Assembly: GCA_017302105.1 (NCBI GenBank)
Contig: JAFLCS010000001.1
Coordinates: 682,001 to 746,000 of the forward strand
DNA length: 64,000 nt
Source of the DNA: Caulobacterales bacterium
Lineage (GTDB): Bacteria > Pseudomonadota > Alphaproteobacteria > Caulobacterales > Caulobacteraceae
Direction: 5' to 3'
Both the position numbers and the translations under genes were made by a program. The first letter of the stretch is position 1; every line of letters begins with the position of its first letter. This document shows, in pieces, positions 26,136 to 33,815 of the stretch. The notes under the pieces are model-generated. The model searched no databases and was not told the DNA's origin. It saw only the letters and a list, made by a program, of their open reading frames with translations.

Positions 26136-26214
26136 GTTCCAGGTTCTAGGTTCTAGGTTCCAGGGGTCATGTGCGGTAGATCGGGCCTCGCACCCCCTGA
26201 TCCCTCGAACCTAG
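26134..26214. repeat. Short AGGTTC tandem repeats with a distant inverted copy
   Basis: Four copies of AGGTTC, separated by C/T/CT, run from the stop codon of the metallopeptidase gene to about 26163. GAACCTAG at 26207-26214 is the inverse complement of CTAGGTTC, and CAGGGGT / ACCCCCTG nearby add partial pairing, so the region could fold into a long hairpin just before the next gene. Confidence 0.55.
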
Positions 26215-26223
26215 ATCCACAAA

Positions 26224-27012
26224 ATGACCGACACCTATTCCACGCTCCTGATCGAACGCCACGCCGACGGCTATGCCGTGGTGACGCTGAACCGCCCCGA
26301 GGCGCTGAATGCGCTGAACTCGACCTTGCTGGGCGAGCTGGCGGCCTTCCTGGATACGGTCGAGACCGACGACAGCGTGCGCTGCCTGATCCTGACCGGG
26401 TCGGGCGAAAAGGCCTTCGCCGCCGGCGCCGACATCAAGGAAATGGCCGGCCAGTCCTACGCCGATATGTACCGGTCCAACTTCTTCTCAGAAGGGGCCG
26501 ACCGACTGGCCCGGTTCCGCAAGCCGGTGATCGCGGCGGTCAATGGCTTTGCGCTCGGCGGCGGCTGCGAGCTGGCCATGCTGTGCGACATCATCATCGC
26601 CTCGGAGAAGGCCAGGTTCGGCCAGCCTGAGATCAATCTGGGCGTCGCGCCCGGCATCGGCGGCTCCCAGCGCCTGACCCGTCTGGTCGGCAAGTCCAAG
26701 GCCATGGATCTGATCCTGACCGGTCGGATGATGGACGCCCAGGAAGCTCTGGCTTCCAACCTGGCCGCCCGCGTCTATCCGGCCGAGACCCTGATGGACG
26801 AGTGCCGGGCCATGGCGTCCAAGATGGCGTCCCAGTCGCTATTGGCCCTGATGGCCAATAAGGAGATGGTCAACGCCGCGCTGGAGACGACCCTGACGCA
26901 AGGGGTCCAGTTCGAGCGTCGCCTGTTCCACTCGCTGTTCGCCTTCGACGACCAGAAGGAAGGCATGGGCGCCTTCGTCGAAAAGCGGAAGCCCGAGTTC
27001 AAGCATCGATAG
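26224..27012 (+). CDS. Enoyl-CoA hydratase (crotonase)
   Basis: Hydrates trans-2-enoyl-CoA in beta-oxidation. The 262-residue product has crotonase motifs: VTLNRPEALNALNSTLLGEL, FAAGADIKEM (oxyanion hole), VNGFALGGGCELAMLCDIIIASEKARFGQPEINLGVAPGIGGSQRLTR with the two catalytic glutamates, and the C-terminal FEKR-like ending. The full set and length fit short-chain enoyl-CoA hydratase. It has no neighbouring beta-oxidation genes here. Confidence 0.93.
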   Translation: MTDTYSTLLIERHADGYAVVTLNRPEALNALNSTLLGELAAFLDTVETDDSVRCLILTGSGEKAFAAGADIKEMAGQSYADMYRSNFFSEGADRLARFRKPVIAAVNGFALGGGCELAMLCDIIIASEKARFGQPEINLGVAPGIGGSQRLTRLVGKSKAMDLILTGRMMDAQEALASNLAARVYPAETLMDECRAMASKMASQSLLALMANKEMVNAALETTLTQGVQFERRLFHSLFAFDDQKEGMGAFVEKRKPEFKHR

Positions 27013-27020
27013 GGCAGCAG

Positions 27021-28202
27021 GTGGCTCGATCGACTGTCTTTGGCCAAGGTGGCGATGCCCAAGCGATTTCGCGAGTAGCGAAGCGGTACTACGGTAGTTT
27101 TCGGAACATGTTCCTGGCGCATGGATGGGATGCGCCTGCGGACAAGATGATGACATCGGCCCCCCGGTTGTTGGTCGGGACATATGGCAGCATTGCGCGC
27201 TTTGAACAGCTGCACGAGATGGGGGACCAGGTCCCTCCTATGGAAGCGATCTACGGTGATCCGCCAAATGTCTGGCTGACAAGCTTTTATCGATTTCACC
27301 CGGAGGAATGGGGATTCCTTGGATTCACCGATGAGGCCGCGCGCCAAAGGTTCATTGAACGCAGTAGGCCAGGTGTCCTCGTCGTCATTTACGGTGCCGG
27401 TGAGGCCTCGAAAGCTGACCGCGGGCGGATCATTGGGATCCAGCAATGCTCCCACGTTATCGGCTCGGCTGAGGAATTCATGGCTCCGGACGCCTGGATC
27501 GCAAAGGCCAAGAACTTAGAATGGGCGGGCAGATGGAATTTTGCGGTGAAGGCCATCCGAGCGTGGAGGGTACTGGAAGGTAGCCGGATGGAAGTGCGGG
27601 ATTTCGCGCCTCAGGCGACTGCGACAGAGGCCTGGCAGCACATTGGCGCGCGCGGTGTGCCGCTGACGGGGGCAGAGACGAAAAATATCCTCAAGCTGAA
27701 CTTGGAGGAGATACCTGTATTTGGCCGCAACTACGCCGAAAGCTTTTCTGTGGGGTCGGCCAAGGATGTGCTCGCTCCCAGCAGGGCGGGTCCAGTTTCA
27801 AAATGTCCCTTCGTCACGCGTGAGTCTGAAGGCCCCAAGCACCTCTATGTCCTAGTGCTTCGCGGCGATGCAGACGCCTTTCTTGGCGACTCTGCAAATG
27901 GGCGCTTCATTATCAAGGCGGGGTTCTCAGGCCACCCGGTGACGCGGTGCGATGACCACAATCGTACCTTGCCCGATTGTGCTTTTAGCTGGGAAATCCT
28001 GCGGTCAGGAGATTCTGAAGGTCGGCAAGCGTACGCGACATCAGATCACGCCAAGGCGGGCGAACGCGCAATGCAACATGTGCTGTGTCGCCAGCCCTCG
28101 GGGCGATCCCTAGGAGGGGAGTTCTTTCTCGCTGACGAAGCGTTGATTGAAGAGGCTTGGCAGGCAGGCAACGAAGCAGCGCGAGTCTATGTCTCGCAGT
28201 AG
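27021..28202 (+). CDS. Accessory protein with EVE-like and GIY-YIG-like domains (possible modification-dependent nuclease)
   Basis: No close family was recognised for the 393-residue product. Residues about 85-185 (NVWLTSFYRF, VLVVIYGAGEASKADRGRIIGIQQCS, WNFAVKAIRAWRV) resemble an EVE/PUA-like fold that binds modified bases. Residues about 274-360 (HLYVLVL, FIIKAGFSGHPVTRCDDHNRTLPDCAFSWEILRS, GERAMQHVLCR) resemble a GIY-YIG/T5orf172 nuclease core, with Tyr276, Arg309 and Glu348 as possible active-site residues. Base composition and codon use are visibly less GC-biased than in its neighbours, suggesting transfer. It starts with GTG eight bases after the enoyl-CoA hydratase stop. A type IV-like defence role is inference. 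Confidence 0.75.
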   Translation: MARSTVFGQGGDAQAISRVAKRYYGSFRNMFLAHGWDAPADKMMTSAPRLLVGTYGSIARFEQLHEMGDQVPPMEAIYGDPPNVWLTSFYRFHPEEWGFLGFTDEAARQRFIERSRPGVLVVIYGAGEASKADRGRIIGIQQCSHVIGSAEEFMAPDAWIAKAKNLEWAGRWNFAVKAIRAWRVLEGSRMEVRDFAPQATATEAWQHIGARGVPLTGAETKNILKLNLEEIPVFGRNYAESFSVGSAKDVLAPSRAGPVSKCPFVTRESEGPKHLYVLVLRGDADAFLGDSANGRFIIKAGFSGHPVTRCDDHNRTLPDCAFSWEILRSGDSEGRQAYATSDHAKAGERAMQHVLCRQPSGRSLGGEFFLADEALIEEAWQAGNEAARVYVSQ

Positions 28203-28221
28203 GCGTACTGCCGGACTCGCG

Positions 28222-28250
28222 TTGACCCCTCGCGCCCTATCCGCTATAGG
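28222..28250 (+). promoter_or_regulatory. Sigma70-type promoter of rpsT
   Basis: TTGACC and TATAGG are exactly 17 bases apart. The start site would be near 28257, giving a leader of about 64 nt that contains the hairpin at 28274-28295. Confidence 0.75.
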
Positions 28251-28273
28251 CCGCCGCTCTTCAGATTTCTCCG

Positions 28274-28295
28274 CGCCGCCGGATCGCCGGCGGCG
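28274..28295 (+). promoter_or_regulatory. Stable hairpin in the rpsT leader
   Basis: CGCCGCCGG and CCGGCGGCG form a perfect 9-bp stem with loop ATCG, ending 25 bases before the rpsT ATG. It could be a leader control element or a terminator for the gene before; it lies downstream of the rpsT promoter, which favours a leader role. Confidence 0.5.
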
Positions 28296-28320
28296 TCTTC
28301 GTTCAAAGGTCTAGACACCC

Positions 28321-28590
28321 ATGGCCAATAACCCCGGCGCCAAGAAAGCGATCCGCAAGATCGAGGCCCGTACCGAGGTCAACCGCAACCGCCGTTCGCG
28401 CGTGCGCACCTTCCTGCGTAAGTTCGAAGAGGCCGTCACCGGGGGCGATCAGACCGCCGCCAAGACTGCTTTCAACGATGCTCAATCGGAAGTTATGCGC
28501 GCCGTTTCCAAGGGCGTGATCCACAAGAACACCGGCTCGCGCAAAGTGTCGCGCCTGGCGGCCCGCCTGAAGAAGATGGCGACCGCCTAA
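28321..28590 (+). CDS. rpsT: 30S ribosomal protein bS20
   Basis: Small-subunit protein S20, 89 aa, basic and helical: [39 protein letters not shown]...[25 protein letters not shown] has the family's start and C-terminal helix. It has its own promoter and terminator. dnaA follows on the same strand; this adjacency is recalled from Caulobacterales. Confidence 0.98.
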   Translation: MANNPGAKKAIRKIEARTEVNRNRRSRVRTFLRKFEEAVTGGDQTAAKTAFNDAQSEVMRAVSKGVIHKNTGSRKVSRLAARLKKMATA

Positions 28591-28625
28591 ACCGCGTTAA
28601 CCTTCAAATTATCCAGGCTTTACAA

Positions 28626-28656
28626 CGCCGTGTGGGAGATTTCCCGCGCGGCGTTT
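28626..28656 (+). terminator. Rho-independent terminator of rpsT
   Basis: CGCCG-TGT-GGGA, loop GATT, TCCC-GCG-CGGCG makes a 12-bp stem with two wobble pairs, followed by TTT. It begins 35 bases after the rpsT stop. Confidence 0.8.
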
Positions 28657-28757
28657 CGCTGTGGCCTATTGGGCTCATCCCGGCCTGGTGCGTAGAGTTA
28701 CAATTTTTATGACGGTGATTTTGCAAGCGTCGGAGGGGGTTAGCCGAGTCAAGAAAA

Positions 28758-28782
28758 GAATCGTTCGACAGGCGAACGAATC
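28758..28782. promoter_or_regulatory. Inverted repeat between two GANTC sites upstream of dnaA
   Basis: TCGTTCG and CGAACGA, separated by ACAGG, form a 7+5+7 inverted repeat at 28761-28779. GAATC sites at 28758-28762 and 28778-28782 overlap its two ends, and a third GANTC (GATTC) is at 28887. It ends eight bases before the -35 of the candidate dnaA promoter. GANTC is the CcrM methylation site in Caulobacterales. Confidence 0.5.
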
Positions 28783-28786
28783 AGCG

Positions 28787-28814
28787 TTGACGCTCGCCTC
28801 TCGGGGACTAGTTT
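28787..28814 (+). promoter_or_regulatory. Candidate dnaA promoter
   Basis: TTGACGC, 13 bases, ACTAGTTT resembles the Caulobacter housekeeping promoter (TTGACGS-N10-14-GCTANAWC), with a good -35 and an imperfect -10. It would give a dnaA leader of about 180 nt; Caulobacter dnaA also has a long leader. Confidence 0.45.
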
Positions 28815-29001
28815 GAAGGTCGTCTTCGCCCCTCGGTCCATTTGGTCGAGGAGGGGGATCACGGATCAAATCCGGGTTCCGGCGGGGATTCAAAACGAGC
28901 GCAAGGCTGACGGACCGCAGGGGGGCTCTCCGCGGACGAGAGGAAACTTGCGCCGATTTTCAGGTGCCTTCGGGCGAGGGTTTTTGGGGAGTCTGGGCAA
29001 G

Positions 29002-30396
29002 ATGCCGCACAAGTCGCCACAGGATGTCTGGGGTCGGGTCGCCAAGGCTCTCCGGGTTGAGATCGGGGAGGGACCGTTTTCCTCCTATCTCGAACAGGCC
29101 CGGGTCCGAGAAGGCGAAGGCGGGACTCTGTATCTGGTGACGACGACGGCCTATGCGCGCGACTGGATCGACCGCAATGCCATGCGCCGGATCAATGAGC
29201 TGTGGCTGGCCGAGGACACCGAGCGCCGCAGTCTGAAGGCCCGCGCCCGTGCCGAATACGAAGCCGAGAATCCAGGTGCCATCGAAACCGGCGTGACGCC
29301 GCTCGTGGCCCAGCCCACCGTTTCGGTCGTGGCCGCCGACGGACCGCGCGCCGTGCGCGCCGCCGGTCTTCAGGAACGTCTGACCTTCGACACCTTCGTA
29401 TCCGGTAAGGGTAACGAGTTCGCCCTGACCGTCGCGCGCCAGGTCGCCTCCTGGAGTGAGGGGCCCTTCAACCCGGTCTTCTTCTGCGGCCCCTACGGCT
29501 ACGGCAAGACCCATCTGCTGAACGCCATCGCCTGGGAGGCCCAGCGCCTCAAGCCGGATGCAAAGGTGATCTATCTGACGGCGGAACGGTTCCTGTCAGC
29601 CTTCCTGCGGGCCTTGAAGGACAAGTCCATCGTCACTTTCAAGGACGAGCTGCGCGGGGCTGACCTGCTGCTTCTGGATGATGTCCACTTCTTCGCCGGC
29701 AAGCAGTCGACCCAGGAAGAGCTGTTTCATACCCTGACGGCCCTGATCGAGGACGGCCGCCGGGTTGTGCTGGCCGGTGATCGACCGCCTTCGGCCCTGA
29801 CGGATTTCGAGCCGCGCCTGCGCAGCCACCTGGCCGCCGGCCTGACCTGTCCGGTTGAGGCGGCCGATCGCGCCCTGCGTCTGGCCGTGGTCGAAAAGAA
29901 GCTGGAAGCCCTTCAGAACATGAGCCTGGTGTCCGGTCCCGCCCGGCCCGAGCTGCTCAGCCATCTGGTCGACCGCACCCCCGGCTCCATCCGGGAACTG
30001 GAGGGCGGGCTGAACACCCTGGCCGCCGCCGCCGGACAGCGGATGTCGGCCCTGACGGTTGAAGAGGCCCAGACCTATCTGTCGGCGGGCTATCGGCCGA
30101 CCGAGCGCCGGATCACCGTCGATGAGATCCAGAAGGTCACCGCCGACTATTACGGGCTGAAGCAGACCGATCTGCTGTCGGCGCGCCGCACCCGCCAGGT
30201 CGCCCGCCCGCGCCAGGTCGCCATGTATCTGTGCAAGCAGCTGACGACCCGCTCCTATCCCGATATCGGACGGCGCATGGGTGGACGCGACCACACCACG
30301 GTTCTGCACGGCGTGCGCCGCATCGACGCCCTGATCGGCGAGGACGACCAGATCGCCCGCGACGTCGAGGCTCTGACCCGCAAGCTGCGCGGCTGA
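29002..30396 (+). CDS. dnaA: Chromosomal replication initiator DnaA
   Basis: Initiator protein that opens the origin. The 464-residue product has domain I at its start (SPQDVWGRVAKALRVEIGEGPFSSYLEQARV), a variable linker (about 90-125), and the AAA+ core with Walker A GPYGYGKTHLLNA and Walker B LLLLDDVHFFAGK. Domain IV carries the DnaA signature RPRQVAMYLCKQLTTRSYPDIGRRMGGRDHTTVLHGVRRI. The ATG at 29002 is chosen because domain I begins right after it and GGGGAG lies upstream; the frame stays open to 28813, but that part is Arg/Gly-rich and unlike DnaA. Slightly shorter than Caulobacter DnaA in the linker. Confidence 0.95.
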   Translation: MPHKSPQDVWGRVAKALRVEIGEGPFSSYLEQARVREGEGGTLYLVTTTAYARDWIDRNAMRRINELWLAEDTERRSLKARARAEYEAENPGAIETGVTPLVAQPTVSVVAADGPRAVRAAGLQERLTFDTFVSGKGNEFALTVARQVASWSEGPFNPVFFCGPYGYGKTHLLNAIAWEAQRLKPDAKVIYLTAERFLSAFLRALKDKSIVTFKDELRGADLLLLDDVHFFAGKQSTQEELFHTLTALIEDGRRVVLAGDRPPSALTDFEPRLRSHLAAGLTCPVEAADRALRLAVVEKKLEALQNMSLVSGPARPELLSHLVDRTPGSIRELEGGLNTLAAAAGQRMSALTVEEAQTYLSAGYRPTERRITVDEIQKVTADYYGLKQTDLLSARRTRQVARPRQVAMYLCKQLTTRSYPDIGRRMGGRDHTTVLHGVRRIDALIGEDDQIARDVEALTRKLRG

Positions 30397-30403
30397 GGCG
30401 CGC

Positions 30404-31249
30404 CTAAAGGCCCAGTTCGGCGATCAGGGCTTCAGGCGTCATGCCGGCCGCTCTCAGGGACATCAGGCTGGTCGAGCCGTCGCGCTTGGCCAGGCGCTTG
30501 CCGGTCTCATCCAGCACCAGCGGATGATGCCGATAGATCGGCGTCGGCAGGTCCAGCAGGGCCTGCAGCACCCGCTGCATCGAGGTCAGCTCGGCCAGGT
30601 CGACGCCGCGGACGACATGGCTGATCCCCTGGCGCGCATCGTCGATGACCGAGGCGATGACATAGCCGGCGCCGATGTCCTTGCGCCCGACCACCATGTC
30701 GCCCAGCGTCTCGGGCCGGGCCGACTTCAGACCCGGATCCAGGCCCTCTTCGGTCCAGGTCAGGTCGGCGAAATCGCCCAGCCGATCGCGCGCCGCCGCC
30801 AGCGACAGCCGCCAGGCGAAGGGTCGACCTTGCACCAGAAAGGCGGCTTCCTCCTGGGGCGGATGAGGCCCGCCGCGAAAGGCCTGGGCGTCGGTCGGAT
30901 CACCCGCGTGCGGGGCCAGGCCGGCCAGGGCCATCTGTTCCTTGCGGGTGCGAAAGCACCGGTAGAGCAGGCCCATCCCGCCCAGCCGCTCGATCGCCGC
31001 CTCATAGTCGGCCCGGTGCTCGGACTGGCGCAGTACCGGCTGTTCCCAGTCCAGCCCCAGCCAGGCCAGATCCTCAAAAATGGCCGCGTCGTACACGGGC
31101 CGACAGCGGGTGAAGTCGGTGTCCTCGATGCGCAGCACGAACCGCCCGCCGGCCTCCTGGGCCGCGCGCCAGGCGACCAGGGCCGAATAGGCGTGACCCT
31201 TGTGCAGATAGCCGGTCGGAGAGGGGGCGAAACGGGTGGCGAAGTCCAT
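30404..31249 (-). CDS. gluQ: Glutamyl-Q tRNA(Asp) synthetase
   Basis: Truncated glutamyl-tRNA synthetase paralogue that attaches glutamate to queuosine 34 of tRNA(Asp). The 281-residue product has FAPSPTGYLHKGH (HIGH motif as HKGH, 16-19), RIEDTDFTRCRP, and a KMSKS-like ETGKRLAKRDGS near the end, and lacks the anticodon-binding domain, as expected. The ATG at 31249 matches the family N terminus. It converges with dnaA (seven-base gap) and diverges from the glycosylase gene. Confidence 0.95.
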   Translation of the reverse strand: MDFATRFAPSPTGYLHKGHAYSALVAWRAAQEAGGRFVLRIEDTDFTRCRPVYDAAIFEDLAWLGLDWEQPVLRQSEHRADYEAAIERLGGMGLLYRCFRTRKEQMALAGLAPHAGDPTDAQAFRGGPHPPQEEAAFLVQGRPFAWRLSLAAARDRLGDFADLTWTEEGLDPGLKSARPETLGDMVVGRKDIGAGYVIASVIDDARQGISHVVRGVDLAELTSMQRVLQALLDLPTPIYRHHPLVLDETGKRLAKRDGSTSLMSLRAAGMTPEALIAELGL

Positions 31250-31274
31250 GGGGACTGCCTTACACCGCTCGACT

Positions 31275-31919
31275 ATGAACGTCCCGCCCTCCGACGCCGT
31301 CCTGGCCGAGATCCGCGCCGCCCTGGTCGCCGCTGATCCGGCCCTGGCGCGGGCCGATGCCGAGGCACCGGCGCTGGCCTGGCGGGTCCGGCCGGGCGGC
31401 TTTGAAGGCTTGGTCTGGATGATCGTCGGCCAGCAGGTCTCCACCGCCTCGGCCGCCGCCATCTGGGCGCGCGTGCAGGCCGGGCTGGGCGCGGTCTCGC
31501 CAGAGGCGGTGCTCGGACAGGGAGTCGAGGGGATGCGGGCGCTGGGGCTCAGCCTGCCCAAGGCGCGCTATGCGGTGGCCCTGGCCGAGGCCGCGCCCGA
31601 CTGGGCCGAACTGTCCCGGCTGGACGACGCTGACGCCCTGGCGCGGCTGATCGCGCTCAAGGGCATCGGACGCTGGACCGCCGAGGTCTATCTGATGTTC
31701 TGCGACGCCCGCACCGATGTCTTTCCGTCAGGGGATATTGCGCTTCAGGAGGCCGTGCGCTGGGCGGATCGGCTCGAACGTCGCCCGTCGGCCGAGTGGA
31801 CCGCACGCCGCGCCCAGGCCTGGGGCCCGCAGCGTTCGACGGCGGCGCATCTGCTGTGGGCGTGGTATGGCGCGGTCAGACGCGGCGACGTTCCGCACCC
31901 CATGAGACCCGACAGATGA
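31275..31919 (+). CDS. DNA-3-methyladenine glycosylase (AlkA-like, HhH-GPD)
   Basis: Base-excision repair enzyme removing alkylated purines. The 214-residue product has GLVWMIVGQQVSTASAAAIWARV, then the helix-hairpin-helix LKGIGRWTAEVYLMF (129-142) and the catalytic aspartate in VFPSGDIALQEA (Asp154). It lacks the N-terminal domain of E. coli AlkA. The start at 31275 avoids overlap with gluQ. It overlaps the next gene by four bases (ATGA). Confidence 0.92.
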   Translation: MNVPPSDAVLAEIRAALVAADPALARADAEAPALAWRVRPGGFEGLVWMIVGQQVSTASAAAIWARVQAGLGAVSPEAVLGQGVEGMRALGLSLPKARYAVALAEAAPDWAELSRLDDADALARLIALKGIGRWTAEVYLMFCDARTDVFPSGDIALQEAVRWADRLERRPSAEWTARRAQAWGPQRSTAAHLLWAWYGAVRRGDVPHPMRPDR

Positions 31920-32572
31920 TCCCCGATCCGACCCCCCTCATCGGCCCGACCCTGGTTTATCTCGATTTCGCCGGCATGGCGGTCTTTGCTGCGACCGGGG
32001 CGCTGGCCGGCGCGCGCCTGCGCCAGGACCTGGTGACCATCGCCTTTTTCGCGGCGGTGACGGGTGTGGGCGGCGGCACGCTGCGCGACCTGCTGATCGG
32101 TGCGCCGGTCTTCTGGGTGCATGACTGGCGCTATGTCGCGGTGGCGGTGGCGGTGGCGGTGACGGTCTGGTTCGTCGGCGGCAAGGGCTGGCGCATGACG
32201 GCCCTGCTGTGGCTCGATGCCTTCGGTCTGGCCGCTTATGGCGTGATCGGCGCGGCCAAGGCCATGGCCTATGGTGTGCCACCGCTCATCTGTATCGTCA
32301 TGGGCGCATTGACCGCCTGTTTCGGCGGGGTCGTTCGCGACCTGTTGGCTGGCCAGCCGTCGGTGCTCCTGCAGCGTGAAGTCACCATCACGGCTGCCCT
32401 GGTCGCGGCCTCGACCTTTGTGGCTCTGAGGATGTTGGATCTCTCCACCTTCGGCGCTGCGGCCATCGCCGTCACCCTGGGATTCGGACTGCGCGCGGGG
32501 GCCTTGCGCTTCGGCTGGAGCCTGCCGGCCTTCTCACCCGGCCAGGCCGAGGGCCCCGAGTTGCCGTCATAG
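31916..32572 (+). CDS. TRIC/UPF0126 family membrane protein
   Basis: A 218-residue inner-membrane protein with seven helices arranged as two repeats. Each repeat carries the family's glycine-rich motif: FAATGALAGARL...TGVGGGTLRDLLIGAPVFW, and AYGVIGAAKAMAYG...GALTACFGGVVRDLLAGQPSVLL. Relatives are TRIC-type cation channels. Start codon overlaps the glycosylase stop. Confidence 0.93.
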   Translation: MIPDPTPLIGPTLVYLDFAGMAVFAATGALAGARLRQDLVTIAFFAAVTGVGGGTLRDLLIGAPVFWVHDWRYVAVAVAVAVTVWFVGGKGWRMTALLWLDAFGLAAYGVIGAAKAMAYGVPPLICIVMGALTACFGGVVRDLLAGQPSVLLQREVTITAALVAASTFVALRMLDLSTFGAAAIAVTLGFGLRAGALRFGWSLPAFSPGQAEGPELPS

Positions 32573-32693
32573 GAGGTTCACCGGTCTCGGACTACACTGT
32601 GATTCGTGCGGGGCCGTTTGCGCCCGGCGGGGGATCGTAGTGACGGGGGCGTGTCTTCAGTCCTGACGGTGTGATCATCGCGGAGCGGGGCCC

Positions 32694-33257
32694 ATGCAGG
32701 TCCTGACCCAGCCGCCCTCCGGTTGGCCGGCGCTTGTGCTCAACGCCGACTTCAGACCGCTGTCCTACTACCCGCTGTCGCTGTGGTCGTGGCAGGATGT
32801 CGTCAAGGCCGTCTGGCAGGAGCGGGTCGAGGTCGTTCAGACCTATGACAAGATCGTCCGCTCCCCATCCCTGGAATACCGTCTGCCCAGCGTCATCGCG
32901 CTCAGGGACTTCATCGTTCAGGATCGCGCGCCGGCCTTCACCCGCTTCAACCTGTTCCTGCGCGACCAGTTCACCTGTCAGTATTGCGGCACGGGGGGGC
33001 GCGACATGACCTTCGATCATGTCCGGCCGCGCTCCCAGGGCGGGCGTACCACCTGGGAGAACATCGTCACGGCCTGCGCGCCCTGCAATCTCAGAAAGGG
33101 TGGCCGCACGCCTCGGCAGTCGGGCATGGCGCTGCTGTCTCAGCCGCACCGGCCCACGGCCTGGCAGTTGCAGGCGCACGGGCGACGTTTCCCGCCACAT
33201 CATCTGCACGAAAGCTGGCTCGACTATCTCTACTGGGACATCGAGCTGGAACCCTGA
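32694..33257 (+). CDS. HNH endonuclease family protein
   Basis: A 187-residue protein with an HNH nuclease core: FTCQYCGTGGRDMTFDHVRPRSQGGRTTWENIVTACAPCNLRKGGRTP, with two CxxC zinc pairs, the catalytic histidine in DH and the asparagine in WENIV. The N-terminal part (ALVLNADFRPLSYYPLSLWSWQDVVKAVW) is typical of a widespread, chromosomally fixed alphaproteobacterial group, so it is unlikely to be a mobile homing enzyme. Role unknown; the codon pattern matches its neighbours. Confidence 0.93.
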   Translation: MQVLTQPPSGWPALVLNADFRPLSYYPLSLWSWQDVVKAVWQERVEVVQTYDKIVRSPSLEYRLPSVIALRDFIVQDRAPAFTRFNLFLRDQFTCQYCGTGGRDMTFDHVRPRSQGGRTTWENIVTACAPCNLRKGGRTPRQSGMALLSQPHRPTAWQLQAHGRRFPPHHLHESWLDYLYWDIELEP

Positions 33258-33263
33258 CCGGAC

Positions 33264-33815
33264 TCAGGCCTTGGGCTTGTCGCCGTCCACCGGCGGCTGC
33301 GGCCGCGCCGGTTCACCATAGGCATAGCGACCATCGCTCGGCGGCGACACCCGCACGACGCGCGGCCCGGACTCGGCCTGGCGTTGGGCGCGCGCTTCGC
33401 CCTCCATGCGAACCTCATAGGGGGGCGGCAGGTCTTCGGGGGGGCGCAAGGCGACCGGGCCCGGATCGCGCCGGTCCGTCATGGCGGCATCCCAGGCCGC
33501 GCTGTACTCGGCCATCGGGTCCGGCTCGCTCCCCGGATACAGCGGCTCGGGTGCCCAGGTCGGATAGGCCGGTGCCCCGTCGGTGAAGACCTCCTGGGTG
33601 CCGATGACGACGCGCTCGTCATCCCCCGGGGCCACGAGCGGTGAAGCCAGGCGCAGCCCGCTTCCGGCCAGGGCTCCGAAGCCCGCAGCGACGATCGCGC
33701 CACAGGTGCCGACGATCAACAGGGTCCGATCCGCCGCCTCCATGCCGTCAGAACGCTCCGCCTCGCTTCCGGTTTCACCGCGCGCCGACGGCGTCGGCGA
33801 CGGTGGCGAATCCAT
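33264..33815 (-). CDS. Hypothetical single-span membrane protein
   Basis: Unrecognised 183-residue protein with one hydrophobic segment (TLLIVGTCGAIVAAGFGALAG, about 31-51) and a long Pro/Ala/Glu-rich tail, probably outside the cytoplasm. Two starts are possible: the ATG at 33815, overlapping pyrD by 41 bases with AAGG very close, or the ATG at 33743 (MEAADRT), which puts the helix near the N terminus. It lies downstream of pyrD and is probably co-transcribed. Confidence 0.65.
   Translation of the reverse strand: MDSPPSPTPSARGETGSEAERSDGMEAADRTLLIVGTCGAIVAAGFGALAGSGLRLASPLVAPGDDERVVIGTQEVFTDGAPAYPTWAPEPLYPGSEPDPMAEYSAAWDAAMTDRRDPGPVALRPPEDLPPPYEVRMEGEARAQRQAESGPRVVRVSPPSDGRYAYGEPARPQPPVDGDKPKA

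Noticed and set aside
28813-29001. In-frame N-terminal extension of dnaA
   Set aside because: The 63 residues are Arg/Gly-rich and unlike DnaA; domain I begins right after the ATG at 29002, and the extension covers the leader region.
32694-33257. HNH protein as a homing endonuclease or mobile element
   Set aside because: It sits between ordinary genes with the same composition and belongs to a chromosomally fixed alphaproteobacterial group; no intron, intein or repeat flanks it.
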